Shown here piece by piece: positions 25,865-35,840 of a stretch of 64,000 nucleotides of DNA. Under the pieces are notes generated by a model. The model did no database searches. It was not told where the DNA came from and saw nothing but the letters and a program-made list of their open reading frames with translations. The stretch's first letter is position 1. Each line of letters opens with the position of its first letter. The stretch is from Bacteroides sp. M10. GTDB lineage: Bacteria; Bacteroidota; Bacteroidia; Bacteroidales; Bacteroidaceae. The translations under genes were made by a program, and so were the position numbers. The stretch spans positions 2,624,501 to 2,688,500 of the forward strand of contig NZ_CP060488.1 in NCBI RefSeq assembly GCF_014334015.1, in the 5' to 3' direction.

Positions 25865-28153
25865 TTATTCAAACGAAAGAGAGTAAGGTACATCTTTTTC
25901 TGTGGTTCCCCGTTGTTTATTGGGCACGGGGCTCATTTGAAATTGAATATTAGCACCTTTAATCAGCTGGTCATGTGTAAGGAAATTACGGGTTTGTGAT
26001 TTCCCGTTTACTTTCATTTCCTTGATGTAGCGGTTGTCAAGCTGGTTGTTATCTGCCTTGATCGTGATGGTCTTTCCGTTCTCCAAATGTAACTTCGCTG
26101 ATTTAAAGAGCGGGGTTCCTATGATATATTCATCCGTTCCCGGGCAAACCGGATAGAAACCGAGTGCGGAGAATACATACCAGGCGGAAGTCTGTCCGTT
26201 GTCTTCGTCACCGCAATAACCGTCGGGACCGGCGGTATATAGTTTGTTCATAATCTCACGTATCCAGTATTGAGCTTTCCAGGGTTCGCTTGAATAATTG
26301 TAGAGATATACCATGTGCTGAATAGGCTGGTTGCCATGCGCATATTGCCCCATGTTCATTACTTGCATTTCACGCATTTCGTGAATCATGCCGCGGCTTT
26401 CCATTCCCAGTTTACCCGGGATGACAAAAACAGAATCCATCATCGCGTTGAATTCTTTCTTGCCTCCCATCAGGTTGATAAGTCCTTGCGGGTCGTGGAA
26501 TACGCAGAAGCTCCAGTGCCAGCTATTCCCTTCGCAAAATTCACCGCTCCAGTCCACTGCATCGAAATTCGGATTGAATACGCCTTTGTTATCTTTGCCA
26601 ACCATCAGTTTGCGTTCCGGGTGATAGACATTTTTGTAGTTCAGCGCGTGTTTCTTATAAATGTCGATTTCGCTCTCCGGTTTACCGAGTTTCTTACCTA
26701 ATGTATAAATTGCCCAGTCGTTGTAAGCATACTCCAATGTACGTGCAACGTTTTGTCCTATGCCGATATTGTTGGCAACATATCCCAGTTGGTTGTAAGA
26801 TTCGTAACCGAGACGACCTGAAGCAGTCCCGCGAAGATGTGCATTTGCTCCATGTTTCAATGCTTCCCAAAGAGTTTCGATATCATATCCGCGCAATCCT
26901 TTGATGTAAGCGTCGGCCACTACGGAAGCCGAGTTGTTGCCTACCATACAATCCCGATGTCCCGGGCTGGCCCATTCCGGCAGGAAACCGCTTTCCTTGT
27001 AAGTATTTACTAGTCCCTCCTGCATCTTTTGATTCATTGACGGATACATCAGGTTGAGGAAAGGGAACAGGCAACGGAACGTGTCCCAGAATCCGGTGTC
27101 GGTAAACATATAACCGGGACGCACTTCGCCGTTGTAGGGGCTGTAATGCATGACTTGTCCCTTAGCATCTATCTCGTAGAAACTGCGTGGAAAAAGCATG
27201 GAACGATATAAACAGGAATAGAAGGTGCGTAAATTATCGATATTATCGTCTTCTATCTCTATTTTACTCATTTCACGGTTCCAGATCTCTCTTCCGTTCG
27301 CTACCAGTTGGTCGAAACTGTTTTTGCCAAGCTCTTTGAGATTCAACTCCGCCTGTTCGGAGCTGATAAAGGAGGAAGCAATACGTGCGTGTACGATTTC
27401 TCCCTTTTTCGTGGCGAATCCGATCACGGCCCCTGTGTGGTTTCCTTTTGCTTCTGTTTCATTCGGAAGAATGTTGTTTTCGAAAACTGTGGAAACGAAT
27501 GTGAACGGTTTGTCGAATTGAATCACGAAATAGTTTTTGAAGTTTTCCGGCACACCGCCGCTATTCTTGGTTGAATAGCCGATAATCTTGTTTTCTTCCG
27601 GAATCACTTTCACATAAGAACCTTTGTCGAAAGCGTCTACAATCACGTAGGCATTCTTTGTCTCCGGATACGTGAAACGGAACATGACGGCACGCTCCGT
27701 AGGAGCAAGCTCGGTTGTTACATCATGGTCGGCAAGGTACACCTTATAATAATAAGGTTTGGCAACTTCCGCTTTGTGAGAGAACCAACTGGCACGTCGG
27801 TCTTGATCGAATACCAGTCCGCCTGTGATAGGCATGATGGCAAACTGCCCGTAGTCGTTCATCCAGGGACTGGGCTGATGTGTTTGTTTGAATCCCCGGA
27901 TTTTGTCGGCATCATACGTGTACGCCCAACCGTCTCCCATTTTACCGGTCTGCGGTGTCCAGAAATTCATTCCCCACGGCAATGCCGTAGCCGGATACGT
28001 GTTTCCGGTAGACAGTTCAAACTTGGATTGAGTGCCTACCAGTGTGCTGACATAGTCTACCGGATTCTTAACGGCAGAAGATTGCAGGCTGTACAACACG
28101 GCACCTCCAAGAAATAGCAAGTGTTTAAATGAAAAATGTGTTTTCATGAACAA
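25865..28153 (-). CDS. GH92 family exo-alpha-mannosidase
   Basis: 762 residues. Signal peptide after MFMK (LLFLGGAVLYSLQSSA); ATG at M3 is an alternative start. It begins the enzyme VDYVSTLVGTQSKFELSTGNTYPATALPWGMNFWTPQTG, a variant of the GH92 opening, and keeps CEGNSWHWSF with glutamate 541 and DEDNGQTSAWY with aspartate 651 as conserved catalytic positions. In the first motif it differs from the other GH92 here (WHW instead of WQY), so it probably has another linkage preference. First gene of the - strand operon GH92-EEP-GH76-GH125, divergent from the HTCS gene across 204 bp. A TATTTTCG near-match to the -7 box lies at 28194-28187. Confidence 0.95.
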   Translation of the reverse strand: MFMKTHFSFKHLLFLGGAVLYSLQSSAVKNPVDYVSTLVGTQSKFELSTGNTYPATALPWGMNFWTPQTGKMGDGWAYTYDADKIRGFKQTHQPSPWMNDYGQFAIMPITGGLVFDQDRRASWFSHKAEVAKPYYYKVYLADHDVTTELAPTERAVMFRFTYPETKNAYVIVDAFDKGSYVKVIPEENKIIGYSTKNSGGVPENFKNYFVIQFDKPFTFVSTVFENNILPNETEAKGNHTGAVIGFATKKGEIVHARIASSFISSEQAELNLKELGKNSFDQLVANGREIWNREMSKIEIEDDNIDNLRTFYSCLYRSMLFPRSFYEIDAKGQVMHYSPYNGEVRPGYMFTDTGFWDTFRCLFPFLNLMYPSMNQKMQEGLVNTYKESGFLPEWASPGHRDCMVGNNSASVVADAYIKGLRGYDIETLWEALKHGANAHLRGTASGRLGYESYNQLGYVANNIGIGQNVARTLEYAYNDWAIYTLGKKLGKPESEIDIYKKHALNYKNVYHPERKLMVGKDNKGVFNPNFDAVDWSGEFCEGNSWHWSFCVFHDPQGLINLMGGKKEFNAMMDSVFVIPGKLGMESRGMIHEMREMQVMNMGQYAHGNQPIQHMVYLYNYSSEPWKAQYWIREIMNKLYTAGPDGYCGDEDNGQTSAWYVFSALGFYPVCPGTDEYIIGTPLFKSAKLHLENGKTITIKADNNQLDNRYIKEMKVNGKSQTRNFLTHDQLIKGANIQFQMSPVPNKQRGTTEKDVPYSLSFE

Positions 28154-28264
28154 ATGAATTTATAGATTTGAAAATAATTTCTACGACGAAAATAGGGAGA
28201 AAAGGAATGTGCTTCTAGTAATAGAGGGGCTAAATCGCCTCTTGTCGCTGAAATTAACTACTCT

Positions 28265-28280
28265 GGCACGGAGCCTTACT
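28265..28280 (-). promoter_or_regulatory. possible HTCS half-site upstream of the GH92 operon
   Basis: On the - strand AGTAAGGCTCCGTGCC matches AGTAAATATCCGTGCC, the proximal repeat upstream of the lectin/SusC operon, at 12 of 16 positions, in the same orientation relative to transcription, and both are followed by TAGTTAATTT (4 bp later here, 16 bp later there). A second copy is not clear. Confidence 0.4.
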
Positions 28281-28320
28281 TATATTCCGGCCAAAAAAAA
28301 GCTCGGAATGTTTTTTTGTT

Positions 28321-28328
28321 TACCTTTG
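28321..28328 (+). promoter_or_regulatory. -7 box of the mannan HTCS gene
   Basis: TACCTTTG matches TAnnTTTG exactly, 29 bp before the ATG at 28358. No convincing -33 box is seen 19-21 bp upstream. Confidence 0.65.
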
Positions 28329-28357
28329 TCATATAGCAAATCTAAGAATAATACACT

Positions 28358-31300
28358 ATGGGAAAACAGTCGGTTTTTATTCTATTATTTTTTCTTAATC
28401 TGTTGATACATAACGCTTATGCTTATAATTTGAAGCAAGTTGCAGATAAAGAGTATATGTCTAATAGTTCGATTACATCTCTGTGCCAGGATGAGCGTGG
28501 ATTGATGTGGATCGGAACCTGCGACGGACTGAATATTTATGATGGACAGGAGATTGAGGAATTTAAGACTCGTGACAAGGAGGATTACTTATCTGGTAAT
28601 CTGATTGACAATATTGTGTATACGGGCGAAGATATTTACTGGATTCAAACCTACTATGGGTTGAACCGTTTGAACCGGAAAACCAATACAATCACTCACT
28701 ATAATGAATTTCAGAAACTCTTCTTTATGAATAAGGATAGTCATGGCAATCTGTTCATTATCCAGGATAGTAACTGCATCTATTATTATCATAAAAAAGA
28801 AGGAGTCTTCAAGAAAATCAACATCACGGGAATCCCGATTTCCGATATCGTAAACTTCTTTATCGACGGTAACAACCGGATGTGGGTAGTCATGAAAGGA
28901 TACAACCGCTGTTATGACATACAGCAGGAAGCCGCATCGGGAGATATCACCCTGTTACCCCAGAAAACAAACCTGATTTATCAGACTTCCTTGATTTATT
29001 GTTTCAATGACGAGCAATCTCTTTATTACATAGACAAGGAATTTAATTTTTATGCTTTCCATATTCCGACCCAGAAGAATGAATTTATTGCCAATCTGGG
29101 TAAGGAAATACAGGAACGTGGCAAAATTTCGTCCATCGTTCATTATCATAACAGCTATTTTGTGGGCTTTTTGATGGATGGTATTCTCCTGTTGGAGAAA
29201 CAGAAGGAGACAGAGCATTATCAAATTCAGTCGTTACCTATCAACAGCGGTGTATTCTGTCTCAAGAAAGACCGTTTTCAGGATGTTGTTTGGATTGGTA
29301 CTGACGGGCAGGGCGTTTATCTTTATTCGAACCCGCTTTATTCTATCAAATCAATGGTGCTTAGCAATTACACCGAGAAAATAGAACGCCCCGTGCGTGC
29401 CATCTATCTTGATGATGAACGTACTTTCTGGGTGGGAACCAAAGGAAACGGAATTCTTAAAATCTATGATTACGAATTCGATAAAAACATCTCCGACTGC
29501 CGGGCAGAGGTGTTGACTACCTCTAATAGTGCTTTGAGTAGTAATGCCGTTTATTGTTTTGCCAAGAGCCACCGGAATTTGCTTTGGATAGGAGACGAAG
29601 AAGGACTAACTTATTATTCATATCGGGAAAAACGTATCAAGAGTATACCGATACGGATCGGTAACGAAGATTTTAAATACATCCATGACATTTACGAAAC
29701 AGCAGATTCCGAACTGTGGCTGGCGAGTGTCGGCATGGGAGTGGTGAAGGCTCGTATTGCCGGAACACCGGACAATCCGGTGATTGTGGATGCGCAACGT
29801 TACATCATCAATGACGGCGAACTGGGATCGAACTATTTCTTTACTATTTATGCAGAGAATGAAGCCAACTTGTTGTTTGGTAATAAAGGATATGGGGTGT
29901 TCCGTTATAACGAAACGACGAACGGCCTGGAACCGGTGTCTACTCATAAATACGAAAACATGACCCTGAATAATATTCTCGCCATCAGTAAAGACAGCAG
30001 CAATAACTATCTTTTTGGAACGAGCTACGGATTGATAAAGTACACTTCGGAAACTTCTTATCAGCTCTTCAATGCCAAGAATGGTTTCCTGAATAATACC
30101 ATTCATGCAATTCTTAGAAACTCGTCCGACAACTTCTGGTTGAGCACCAATCTCGGATTAATCAATTTCGATACGAAACGGAATGTCTTTCGTTCGTATG
30201 GCTTTGGAGATGGTTTAAAAGTGGTAGAGTTTAGTGACGGTGCCGCTTTTCGGGATTCCCGGACTGGTACTCTGTTCTTTGGCGGAATCAATGGAGTCGT
30301 AGCTATCCGGGCGGATGGCCGTCCGGAGCAGCTTTATATGCCTCCTGTTTATTTTGATAAGCTGTCTATCTTCGGTGAACAATACAATCTGGGCGAATTT
30401 CTCACTCGGAAAAAAGAAACTGAAGTCTTGAATTTGCAGTATGACCAGAATTTCTTTTCTGTTTCATTTGCCTCTGTGGATTATCTGAATGGTAATAACT
30501 GTACCTATTTTTATAAACTGAAAGGATTGAGTGACCAATGGGTAAACAATGGTTCGGAAAGCGGAGTCTCTTTTACGAATATGGCTCCCGGCGAATATAC
30601 CTTACTGGTGAAATATTACAATAGTGTTTTTGATAAAGAGAGTGATGTCTATTCCCTGGTCATTCGTATAGGCGATCCGTGGTATGCTTCCTGGTGGGCT
30701 TATTTGATTTATGCCTTTTGTCTGCTTTTACTGGCAGCCTTACTGATACGTTCCTTTATCCTGCGTTCCAAACGTAAAAAGCAGGAATTGCTGAACGAGA
30801 TAGAGAAACGCCATCAAAAGAATGTCTTTGAGTCCAAACTTCGTTTCTTTACTAATATCGCACATGAATTTTGTACTCCGTTGACTTTGATTTATGGTCC
30901 TTGCGGACGAATCCTTTCATCGAAGGGACTTAGTAAATTTGTCGTAGACTACGTACAGATGATTCAGACGAATGCGGAGCGTCTCAACAACCTGATTCAT
31001 GAGTTGATCGAATTCCGTCGGATTGAAACGGGAAACAGGGAAGTACGGATTGAGTCATTGAATGTGTCTTCCATTGTGAAAGGAATAGCCAAAACGTTTG
31101 TCGAGATGGCTAAATCCAGAAACATCACTTTCTTGAGCAAGATACCCGAACAGGTGATGTGGAACTCGGACAAAGGATTCCTGAATACAATTATTATTAA
31201 TCTGATTTCTAATGCCTTTAAATATACTCCCGACGGACAAAGTATCAAGATTGAAGTGGATACGAGCGGGGAAAACATGCTGACTCTTCGTGTAGCGAAT

Positions 31301-32398
31301 GAAGGAAGTACCATCAAGGAAAAGGATTTTCAGTATATTTTTAATCGGTATGCCATTTTGGATAATTTTGAGAATCAGGATGAAAAGAACTTTTCACGGA
31401 ACGGACTGGGGCTAGCCATCTCTTATAATATGGCAAAGTTGCTGAATGGTACGTTGAAAGTGGAAAATACTCCTGACGGATGGGTGATGTTTACACTAAC
31501 CTTGCCGGTCGTGGAACTGACTACCGGAGTGGTGGAAACCAAGCGGCTCACAGCGGAATACATCCCTAAGATAGATACTCAATCGATACTGAAACTTCCC
31601 CAGTATGAGTTTGATAAGATGCGTCCTACGCTTTTGGTTGTCGATGATGAAATCGAAATGCTATGGTTTATTGGAGAAATCTTCTCGGCTGACTTCAATG
31701 TGGTAACCTTGCAAGATCCTGAACGGCTGGATCAGGTGATGAATGAGGTTTATCCGAATGTGATTATCTGTGATGTCATGATGCCGGGAATGGGTGGCAT
31801 TGAACTGACCAGGCGGATTAAATCGGTGAAAGAGACGGCGCATATTCCTATTATTGTGGTTTCCGGACGACACGAGATGGAACAACAGATGGAAGCCCTT
31901 TCTGCCGGTGCGGAAATGTATATCACAAAACCGTTTAGTGCGGAGTATCTTCGTATCTCTGTCTGTCAGGTGATAGAACGGAAAGAGGTGTTGAAAAATT
32001 ATTTCAGTTCGCCGATCAGTTCTTTTGAAAAGTCGGACGGGAAGTTGACGCATAAAGAGTCGAAGAAGTTCCTTCAGTCGGTTTTGAAGATTATCAATGA
32101 TAATATAACGAACAAAGATTTGACTCCGCGTTATATCGCCGATCGACTGGCAATCAGTCCCCGGAGTCTTTATCGGAAGATGGAAGAGATAGGAGAGGAT
32201 AGCCCGACCGATCTGATTAAGGAATGTCGTTTGCACATAGCGAAAGATTTATTGCTGACCACTAAAAAGACGATTGATGAAATTGTATTCGATTCGGGAT
32301 TCTCGAACAAAGTTACTTTCTTTAAGGTGTTCCGTGAAAAGTATGAGTGCACGCCAAAAGAGTTTCGGATGAAACATTTGGAAGAGGTTCAGCAGTAG
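28358..32398 (+). CDS. hybrid two-component system regulator (HTCS) of the mannan PUL
   Basis: 1346 residues, usual HTCS length. Signal segment, then two periplasmic seven-bladed propellers built of Reg_prop repeats (e.g. GLMWIGTCDGLNIYDG, VVWIGTDGQGVYLY, LLWIGDEEGLTYY), a Y_Y_Y domain (~680-770) and a membrane helix near ~785-800. The kinase has phospho-acceptor H836 in FFTNIAHEFCTPLTLI and N-box NLISNAFKYTPDG; the receiver has D1139 in VIICDVMMPG and lysine in MYITKPF; the C-terminus is AraC-type DNA-binding (LTPRYIADRLAISPRSLYRKM ... GFSNKVTFFKVFREKYECTPKEFR). The usual R-T-P of the H-box is C-T-P here. It presumably senses mannan oligosaccharides and turns on the divergent blocks. Confidence 0.96.
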   Translation: MGKQSVFILLFFLNLLIHNAYAYNLKQVADKEYMSNSSITSLCQDERGLMWIGTCDGLNIYDGQEIEEFKTRDKEDYLSGNLIDNIVYTGEDIYWIQTYYGLNRLNRKTNTITHYNEFQKLFFMNKDSHGNLFIIQDSNCIYYYHKKEGVFKKINITGIPISDIVNFFIDGNNRMWVVMKGYNRCYDIQQEAASGDITLLPQKTNLIYQTSLIYCFNDEQSLYYIDKEFNFYAFHIPTQKNEFIANLGKEIQERGKISSIVHYHNSYFVGFLMDGILLLEKQKETEHYQIQSLPINSGVFCLKKDRFQDVVWIGTDGQGVYLYSNPLYSIKSMVLSNYTEKIERPVRAIYLDDERTFWVGTKGNGILKIYDYEFDKNISDCRAEVLTTSNSALSSNAVYCFAKSHRNLLWIGDEEGLTYYSYREKRIKSIPIRIGNEDFKYIHDIYETADSELWLASVGMGVVKARIAGTPDNPVIVDAQRYIINDGELGSNYFFTIYAENEANLLFGNKGYGVFRYNETTNGLEPVSTHKYENMTLNNILAISKDSSNNYLFGTSYGLIKYTSETSYQLFNAKNGFLNNTIHAILRNSSDNFWLSTNLGLINFDTKRNVFRSYGFGDGLKVVEFSDGAAFRDSRTGTLFFGGINGVVAIRADGRPEQLYMPPVYFDKLSIFGEQYNLGEFLTRKKETEVLNLQYDQNFFSVSFASVDYLNGNNCTYFYKLKGLSDQWVNNGSESGVSFTNMAPGEYTLLVKYYNSVFDKESDVYSLVIRIGDPWYASWWAYLIYAFCLLLLAALLIRSFILRSKRKKQELLNEIEKRHQKNVFESKLRFFTNIAHEFCTPLTLIYGPCGRILSSKGLSKFVVDYVQMIQTNAERLNNLIHELIEFRRIETGNREVRIESLNVSSIVKGIAKTFVEMAKSRNITFLSKIPEQVMWNSDKGFLNTIIINLISNAFKYTPDGQSIKIEVDTSGENMLTLRVANEGSTIKEKDFQYIFNRYAILDNFENQDEKNFSRNGLGLAISYNMAKLLNGTLKVENTPDGWVMFTLTLPVVELTTGVVETKRLTAEYIPKIDTQSILKLPQYEFDKMRPTLLVVDDEIEMLWFIGEIFSADFNVVTLQDPERLDQVMNEVYPNVIICDVMMPGMGGIELTRRIKSVKETAHIPIIVVSGRHEMEQQMEALSAGAEMYITKPFSAEYLRISVCQVIERKEVLKNYFSSPISSFEKSDGKLTHKESKKFLQSVLKIINDNITNKDLTPRYIADRLAISPRSLYRKMEEIGEDSPTDLIKECRLHIAKDLLLTTKKTIDEIVFDSGFSNKVTFFKVFREKYECTPKEFRMKHLEEVQQ

Positions 32399-32430
32399 CC
32401 TGTGGCGGGAATTTTTAAAGAAAAAGAAGA

Positions 32431-32465
32431 AGTAAATATCCGTGTTAATATAGTAAATATCCGTG
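32431..32465 (+). promoter_or_regulatory. tandem operator, probable HTCS binding site
   Basis: AGTAAATATCCGTG occurs twice without mismatch, at 32431-32444 and 32452-32465, 21 bp apart (two helical turns). It lies between the HTCS stop and the next gene's promoter, ~55 bp upstream of the -7 box. Spaced direct repeats are the usual target of AraC-type dimers. Confidence 0.7.
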
Positions 32466-32496
32466 CCAAAAGGTAAAAAAGGATAGTTAATTTTCT

Positions 32497-32525
32497 TTTG
32501 GTAGAGTTTAGTGATTTTATCTTTG
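32497..32525 (+). promoter_or_regulatory. promoter of the mannan surface-protein/SusC operon
   Basis: -7 box TATCTTTG at 32518-32525 matches TAnnTTTG exactly; a TTTG at 32497-32500 lies 17 bp upstream, a little short of the usual spacing. The predicted start codon is at 32587, giving a ~50-base leader. Confidence 0.65.
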
Positions 32526-32586
32526 TCTCATCGAAGTTTTTAAATAGATAAACTTGAAAAGTATTAATTTATTAATCTTTAATCTA

Positions 32587-34560
32587 ATGAAAAGGAAACT
32601 TAGTTTTTTATTTCTTTCAGCATTGACCATTCCATTTTTTATGGTATCGTGCAGTGATGATAAAGAAGAACAGGAAGTGAAACCGGCAACAGATCTGGTT
32701 GTCGATAATAATTCGGTGACACTACTACAAGGAGACGAAATTACGGTGAGTATCACCTCCGGTAATGGCGATTATTATGTGAAGCCATTTGATGAAAACG
32801 TGGCGACGGCTACAATCAATGGTAATAAGGTGACTATTAAAGCTACCGAAAATAGCCAGTTGGAAGAAAATAACCGTACGGAAACTACTATATTAATAGT
32901 AGACGGACGTAAGAAGGTAGCTAGAGTGCTGGTTCGGGTAGCAAAACTCTGGGATTTGACGGTAGATGCACCGGAAGAAGGTTTTGACCTCTTTATCGGT
33001 GAAAAGAGACTGGTGAAGATTTTGACCGGTAACGGAGATTATCAGATTTCCATACCGGAAGGCGCTGATAAGTTTTTGGAAGTGGGCGAATTATCCGGAC
33101 AGGTTATTCCGTTGACTGCCAAGTTTGAGACTGGAGCTGATCCGGTAAATATTACGATAACAGATAAGAAAGGTAAGACAATCACTATTCCTGTGGTAGT
33201 GAATATAGTGGATCTGACACTGAAAAGCAATGAAGCCACTTTTGCCGAACCGGATGCCGAATCTCAATATATCTCTATTGAGAGAGGTAATGGCGGATAT
33301 AGTTTCACTTATCAGGTGGGAGACGGTGAGCCTACTACGGATGCAACGATTGTGGAAGCTACTGAAAAAGAGAATCTGATTACCTTGAAACCCAAAGCTA
33401 GAGGTAATGTGAAAGTGATTGTGACAGACCAGAAAGGTTCTGTGGAGGAGATTGCGGTGAAAGTGAATCCGTATAACCTTAAACTGGAAAATGAAGCAAC
33501 TTCTTTAATCATCGGTGGTTATGAGGCATCTACAGAAATAGCTATTATCAGAGGAAATGGTGATTATAAGTTGGCACAACTCACAGATGATAATAAAACC
33601 TATTTGAAAACCGCTGAATTGATTACGGAAGGCGGGGCTACCAAGTTAAAACTAACAGGAAAGAAGCTCGGGACTACCACACTGGAACTGTCTGATCCGG
33701 CAGGTCAGAAATTGACGTTACCAGTTTATGTGAATCCGGTATGTTATCGTATGGAATATGACGTATGCTTTAAAATTGATATTAAAAAGTATGCCGAATC
33801 ACATTCAGAGGTGAAAAGTATGAATCAGCTTACTTTTGAGGTTGTGTTCTATCCGACTTATACTCGTTCTATGCAATCGTTTATAGGTTTGGAAAGTGTA
33901 TTCCTGCTTCGTGCAGAAGCTAAGGATGTGAATCCGCGTTTTGAAATAGCCACTAAAATTAATGGTAAGAGTGATCCCCGTTTCCGTAGTCAGCAAACTA
34001 TTTATTGCGATGATTCGGAAGGTGGACGTAAGACTCCGGGTAAATGGTATCATATAGCCATTGTATATGATGGAACGAAATCAAGTACTAAAGAGGCTTA
34101 TAAAATGTATATAAACGGGGTGAGAGAAACGTTGACTCCTGCAGATAACTCTTATGAGGATTGTGCCCCTAATTCATCTCTCAATCTGACAGATGTAGGT
34201 GGAAATGATAAAGCACTGTTGATTGGACGTTCCGGAGATTCATATCGGGTAGGATATTGCAAAGTTTATCAGGCACGGATGTGGAAGAGAGCGTTGGACG
34301 AAAGTGAAATTAAAGCGAATATGTGCAAAATCCTTAATGCAGAAGAACACTCTGACTTGATGGGATATTGGGTATTCTCGAAAGGTGTCGGAGGTACTAC
34401 AGTTTTTGAAAATTGGGGAAATGGCGGCAACGGATTGGATGCGCAAGTTTGTTTGCAGAATATAAGCGAAAATAAACCTGCCTGGGGAGCGGAACTTCCT
34501 GCAACTTATAATGGAGATAAGAGCCGCTTTGAACCAATTGAATGTCCTCATTCATACTAA
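32587..34560 (+). CDS. surface lipoprotein with GNG-Y Ig-like repeats and C-terminal LamG/ConA-like lectin domain
   Basis: Start set at 32587 because it gives MKRKLSFLF and a proper signal with CSDDKEEQE, an acidic surface-export signal; an upstream in-frame ATG (32554) would spoil it. Four Ig-like repeats of ~90 residues share a SGNGDYYV, TGNGDYQI, RGNGGYSF, RGNGDYKL motif. The last ~230 residues look like a concanavalin A/LamG sandwich: NQLTFEVVFYP, GKWYHIAIVYDG, YKMYINGVRETL, KVYQARMWKRALDESEI, MGYWVFSKG. Such proteins bind glycan on the cell surface. It is the first gene of the operon leading to SusC/SusD, and a paralogue (42493-44064) closes it. The sugar bound is inferred to be mannan from context only. 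Confidence 0.82.
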   Translation: MKRKLSFLFLSALTIPFFMVSCSDDKEEQEVKPATDLVVDNNSVTLLQGDEITVSITSGNGDYYVKPFDENVATATINGNKVTIKATENSQLEENNRTETTILIVDGRKKVARVLVRVAKLWDLTVDAPEEGFDLFIGEKRLVKILTGNGDYQISIPEGADKFLEVGELSGQVIPLTAKFETGADPVNITITDKKGKTITIPVVVNIVDLTLKSNEATFAEPDAESQYISIERGNGGYSFTYQVGDGEPTTDATIVEATEKENLITLKPKARGNVKVIVTDQKGSVEEIAVKVNPYNLKLENEATSLIIGGYEASTEIAIIRGNGDYKLAQLTDDNKTYLKTAELITEGGATKLKLTGKKLGTTTLELSDPAGQKLTLPVYVNPVCYRMEYDVCFKIDIKKYAESHSEVKSMNQLTFEVVFYPTYTRSMQSFIGLESVFLLRAEAKDVNPRFEIATKINGKSDPRFRSQQTIYCDDSEGGRKTPGKWYHIAIVYDGTKSSTKEAYKMYINGVRETLTPADNSYEDCAPNSSLNLTDVGGNDKALLIGRSGDSYRVGYCKVYQARMWKRALDESEIKANMCKILNAEEHSDLMGYWVFSKGVGGTTVFENWGNGGNGLDAQVCLQNISENKPAWGAELPATYNGDKSRFEPIECPHSY

Positions 34561-34578
34561 AACTAGGAATATAATAAT

Positions 34579-35826
34579 ATGAGAAACAATATGATAACAA
34601 AAAAACTAATCAAATTTGCCCTGCTGTTTTTTCTTATCGGACTGACGGCTTGTGACAATAAACTGAATCCGGGATTTGATCTGGATGATTATGAACCGAT
34701 TGTTCCGCCTGAACCTGTTAGAACCATGGATGCAATGGCTAGTGGCGAGCGGGTAGTACTTTCGGGTGCTTCGTTGACAGATATTGTTCTGAAATGGACG
34801 CCTACCGAAAAACACGGAAATACAGTATATCGTTATGAAGTATTGATTGATACGATCGGGGGCGACTTTACCAAACCGGTAGAAACGATCTTTTCTGACA
34901 ATAACGGTTTGGAATCACAGTTGACTTTAACCCATTATCAGGCAAACACAATAGGTAAACTGGCTAAATTCCGTTGTAATACCAACGGTACACTGCGTTG
35001 GAAGGTGCGTGCTTATTGCGGATTGGATCAGGCTCTTAGTAGTCTGGAAGGCTATTTCGTGATCTTCATGATGGATGGCATCGATGATATGCCTGCTGAA
35101 AATGACCCGGTTTACATCACGGGTGTGGGTACGGAAGATGATGGTGATGAAGCGGAAGCACAACAAATGCTCCGTCAGAATGAAGGAATCTATCAGACTT
35201 TCACTCAATTGAAAGCCAACCAGCCGTTTGTCTTTATGTCTACTGTCGAAGGTCGTAAGTGTTATTATTATGTAGACGATAATGGAGTGCTGCGTGAACG
35301 TAACGATGGTGAAGAATATACGGTGACTGTCCCTCAATCGGGTATTTATCGTATTACCATCAATATGGGTGAACAAACCATCAGTTATGATGAGATAGGA
35401 GCCGTATATCTTTATAACCAGTCTGGAGGGTACAGACAAAACTTCGACTATCTGGGATATGGCAAATGGGGTGTGAAGAATTATACAGCACGTAAGCAAA
35501 AAGAGGATTGGGCAGGAAGCGGTGAAACCCGTCATAGCTTTAAGATGGAGATCAACGGAACGACTTACCGTTGGGGACATAAGGAAAGAGATAAGGGACA
35601 GCCTAATTTGGATACCGATAAGAGTTATTATAATCTATATCAATTAGCATTGGGTACTGATGCCTGGGATTATAGTTTCCGTTTCTGCGACGAATTACTG
35701 CAGTGGGGTGCTATACAGGGAAATGTATATTATGCTACGGTGAAAACCGATGTAACCCTTTATTTCAACGCAGAGCTTGGAACGTATACCCACCGTTGGG
35801 TAGCTTCGGAAACGAATGAAGATTAA
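34579..35826 (+). CDS. SusE/SusF-like surface glycan-binding lipoprotein
   Basis: 415 residues; the ATG at 34591 is an alternative start. Signal with lipobox LTAC and DNKLNPGFDLDD following. The N-terminal domain has the SusE-type strand pattern: GERVVLSGASLTDIVLKWTPT ... YRYEVLIDTIGGDF ... LRWKVRAYCG, as in SusE outer-membrane domains. After that come two beta domains with VYITGVGTEDDGDEAE, FVFMSTVEGRKCYYYVDDNGVL and SGIYRITINMGEQTISY, typical of starch-binding-like SusF/E C-terminal modules. No catalytic site. It would help capture mannan at the surface. It sits 18 bp after the lectin-like gene and 14 bp before the surface GH76. Confidence 0.8.
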   Translation: MRNNMITKKLIKFALLFFLIGLTACDNKLNPGFDLDDYEPIVPPEPVRTMDAMASGERVVLSGASLTDIVLKWTPTEKHGNTVYRYEVLIDTIGGDFTKPVETIFSDNNGLESQLTLTHYQANTIGKLAKFRCNTNGTLRWKVRAYCGLDQALSSLEGYFVIFMMDGIDDMPAENDPVYITGVGTEDDGDEAEAQQMLRQNEGIYQTFTQLKANQPFVFMSTVEGRKCYYYVDDNGVLRERNDGEEYTVTVPQSGIYRITINMGEQTISYDEIGAVYLYNQSGGYRQNFDYLGYGKWGVKNYTARKQKEDWAGSGETRHSFKMEINGTTYRWGHKERDKGQPNLDTDKSYYNLYQLALGTDAWDYSFRFCDELLQWGAIQGNVYYATVKTDVTLYFNAELGTYTHRWVASETNED

Positions 35827-35840
35827 AACTTAATAATAAT

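Noticed and set aside
28264..28282. Sigma-54 promoter starting TGGCAC
   Set aside because: The -12 element is TA/TT in place of GC at the correct 10-bp distance.
30863..30880. HTCS kinase possibly dead because the H-box reads HEFCTP
   Set aside because: The phospho-acceptor histidine, N-box and receiver aspartate are all kept, and this position varies among HTCS proteins.
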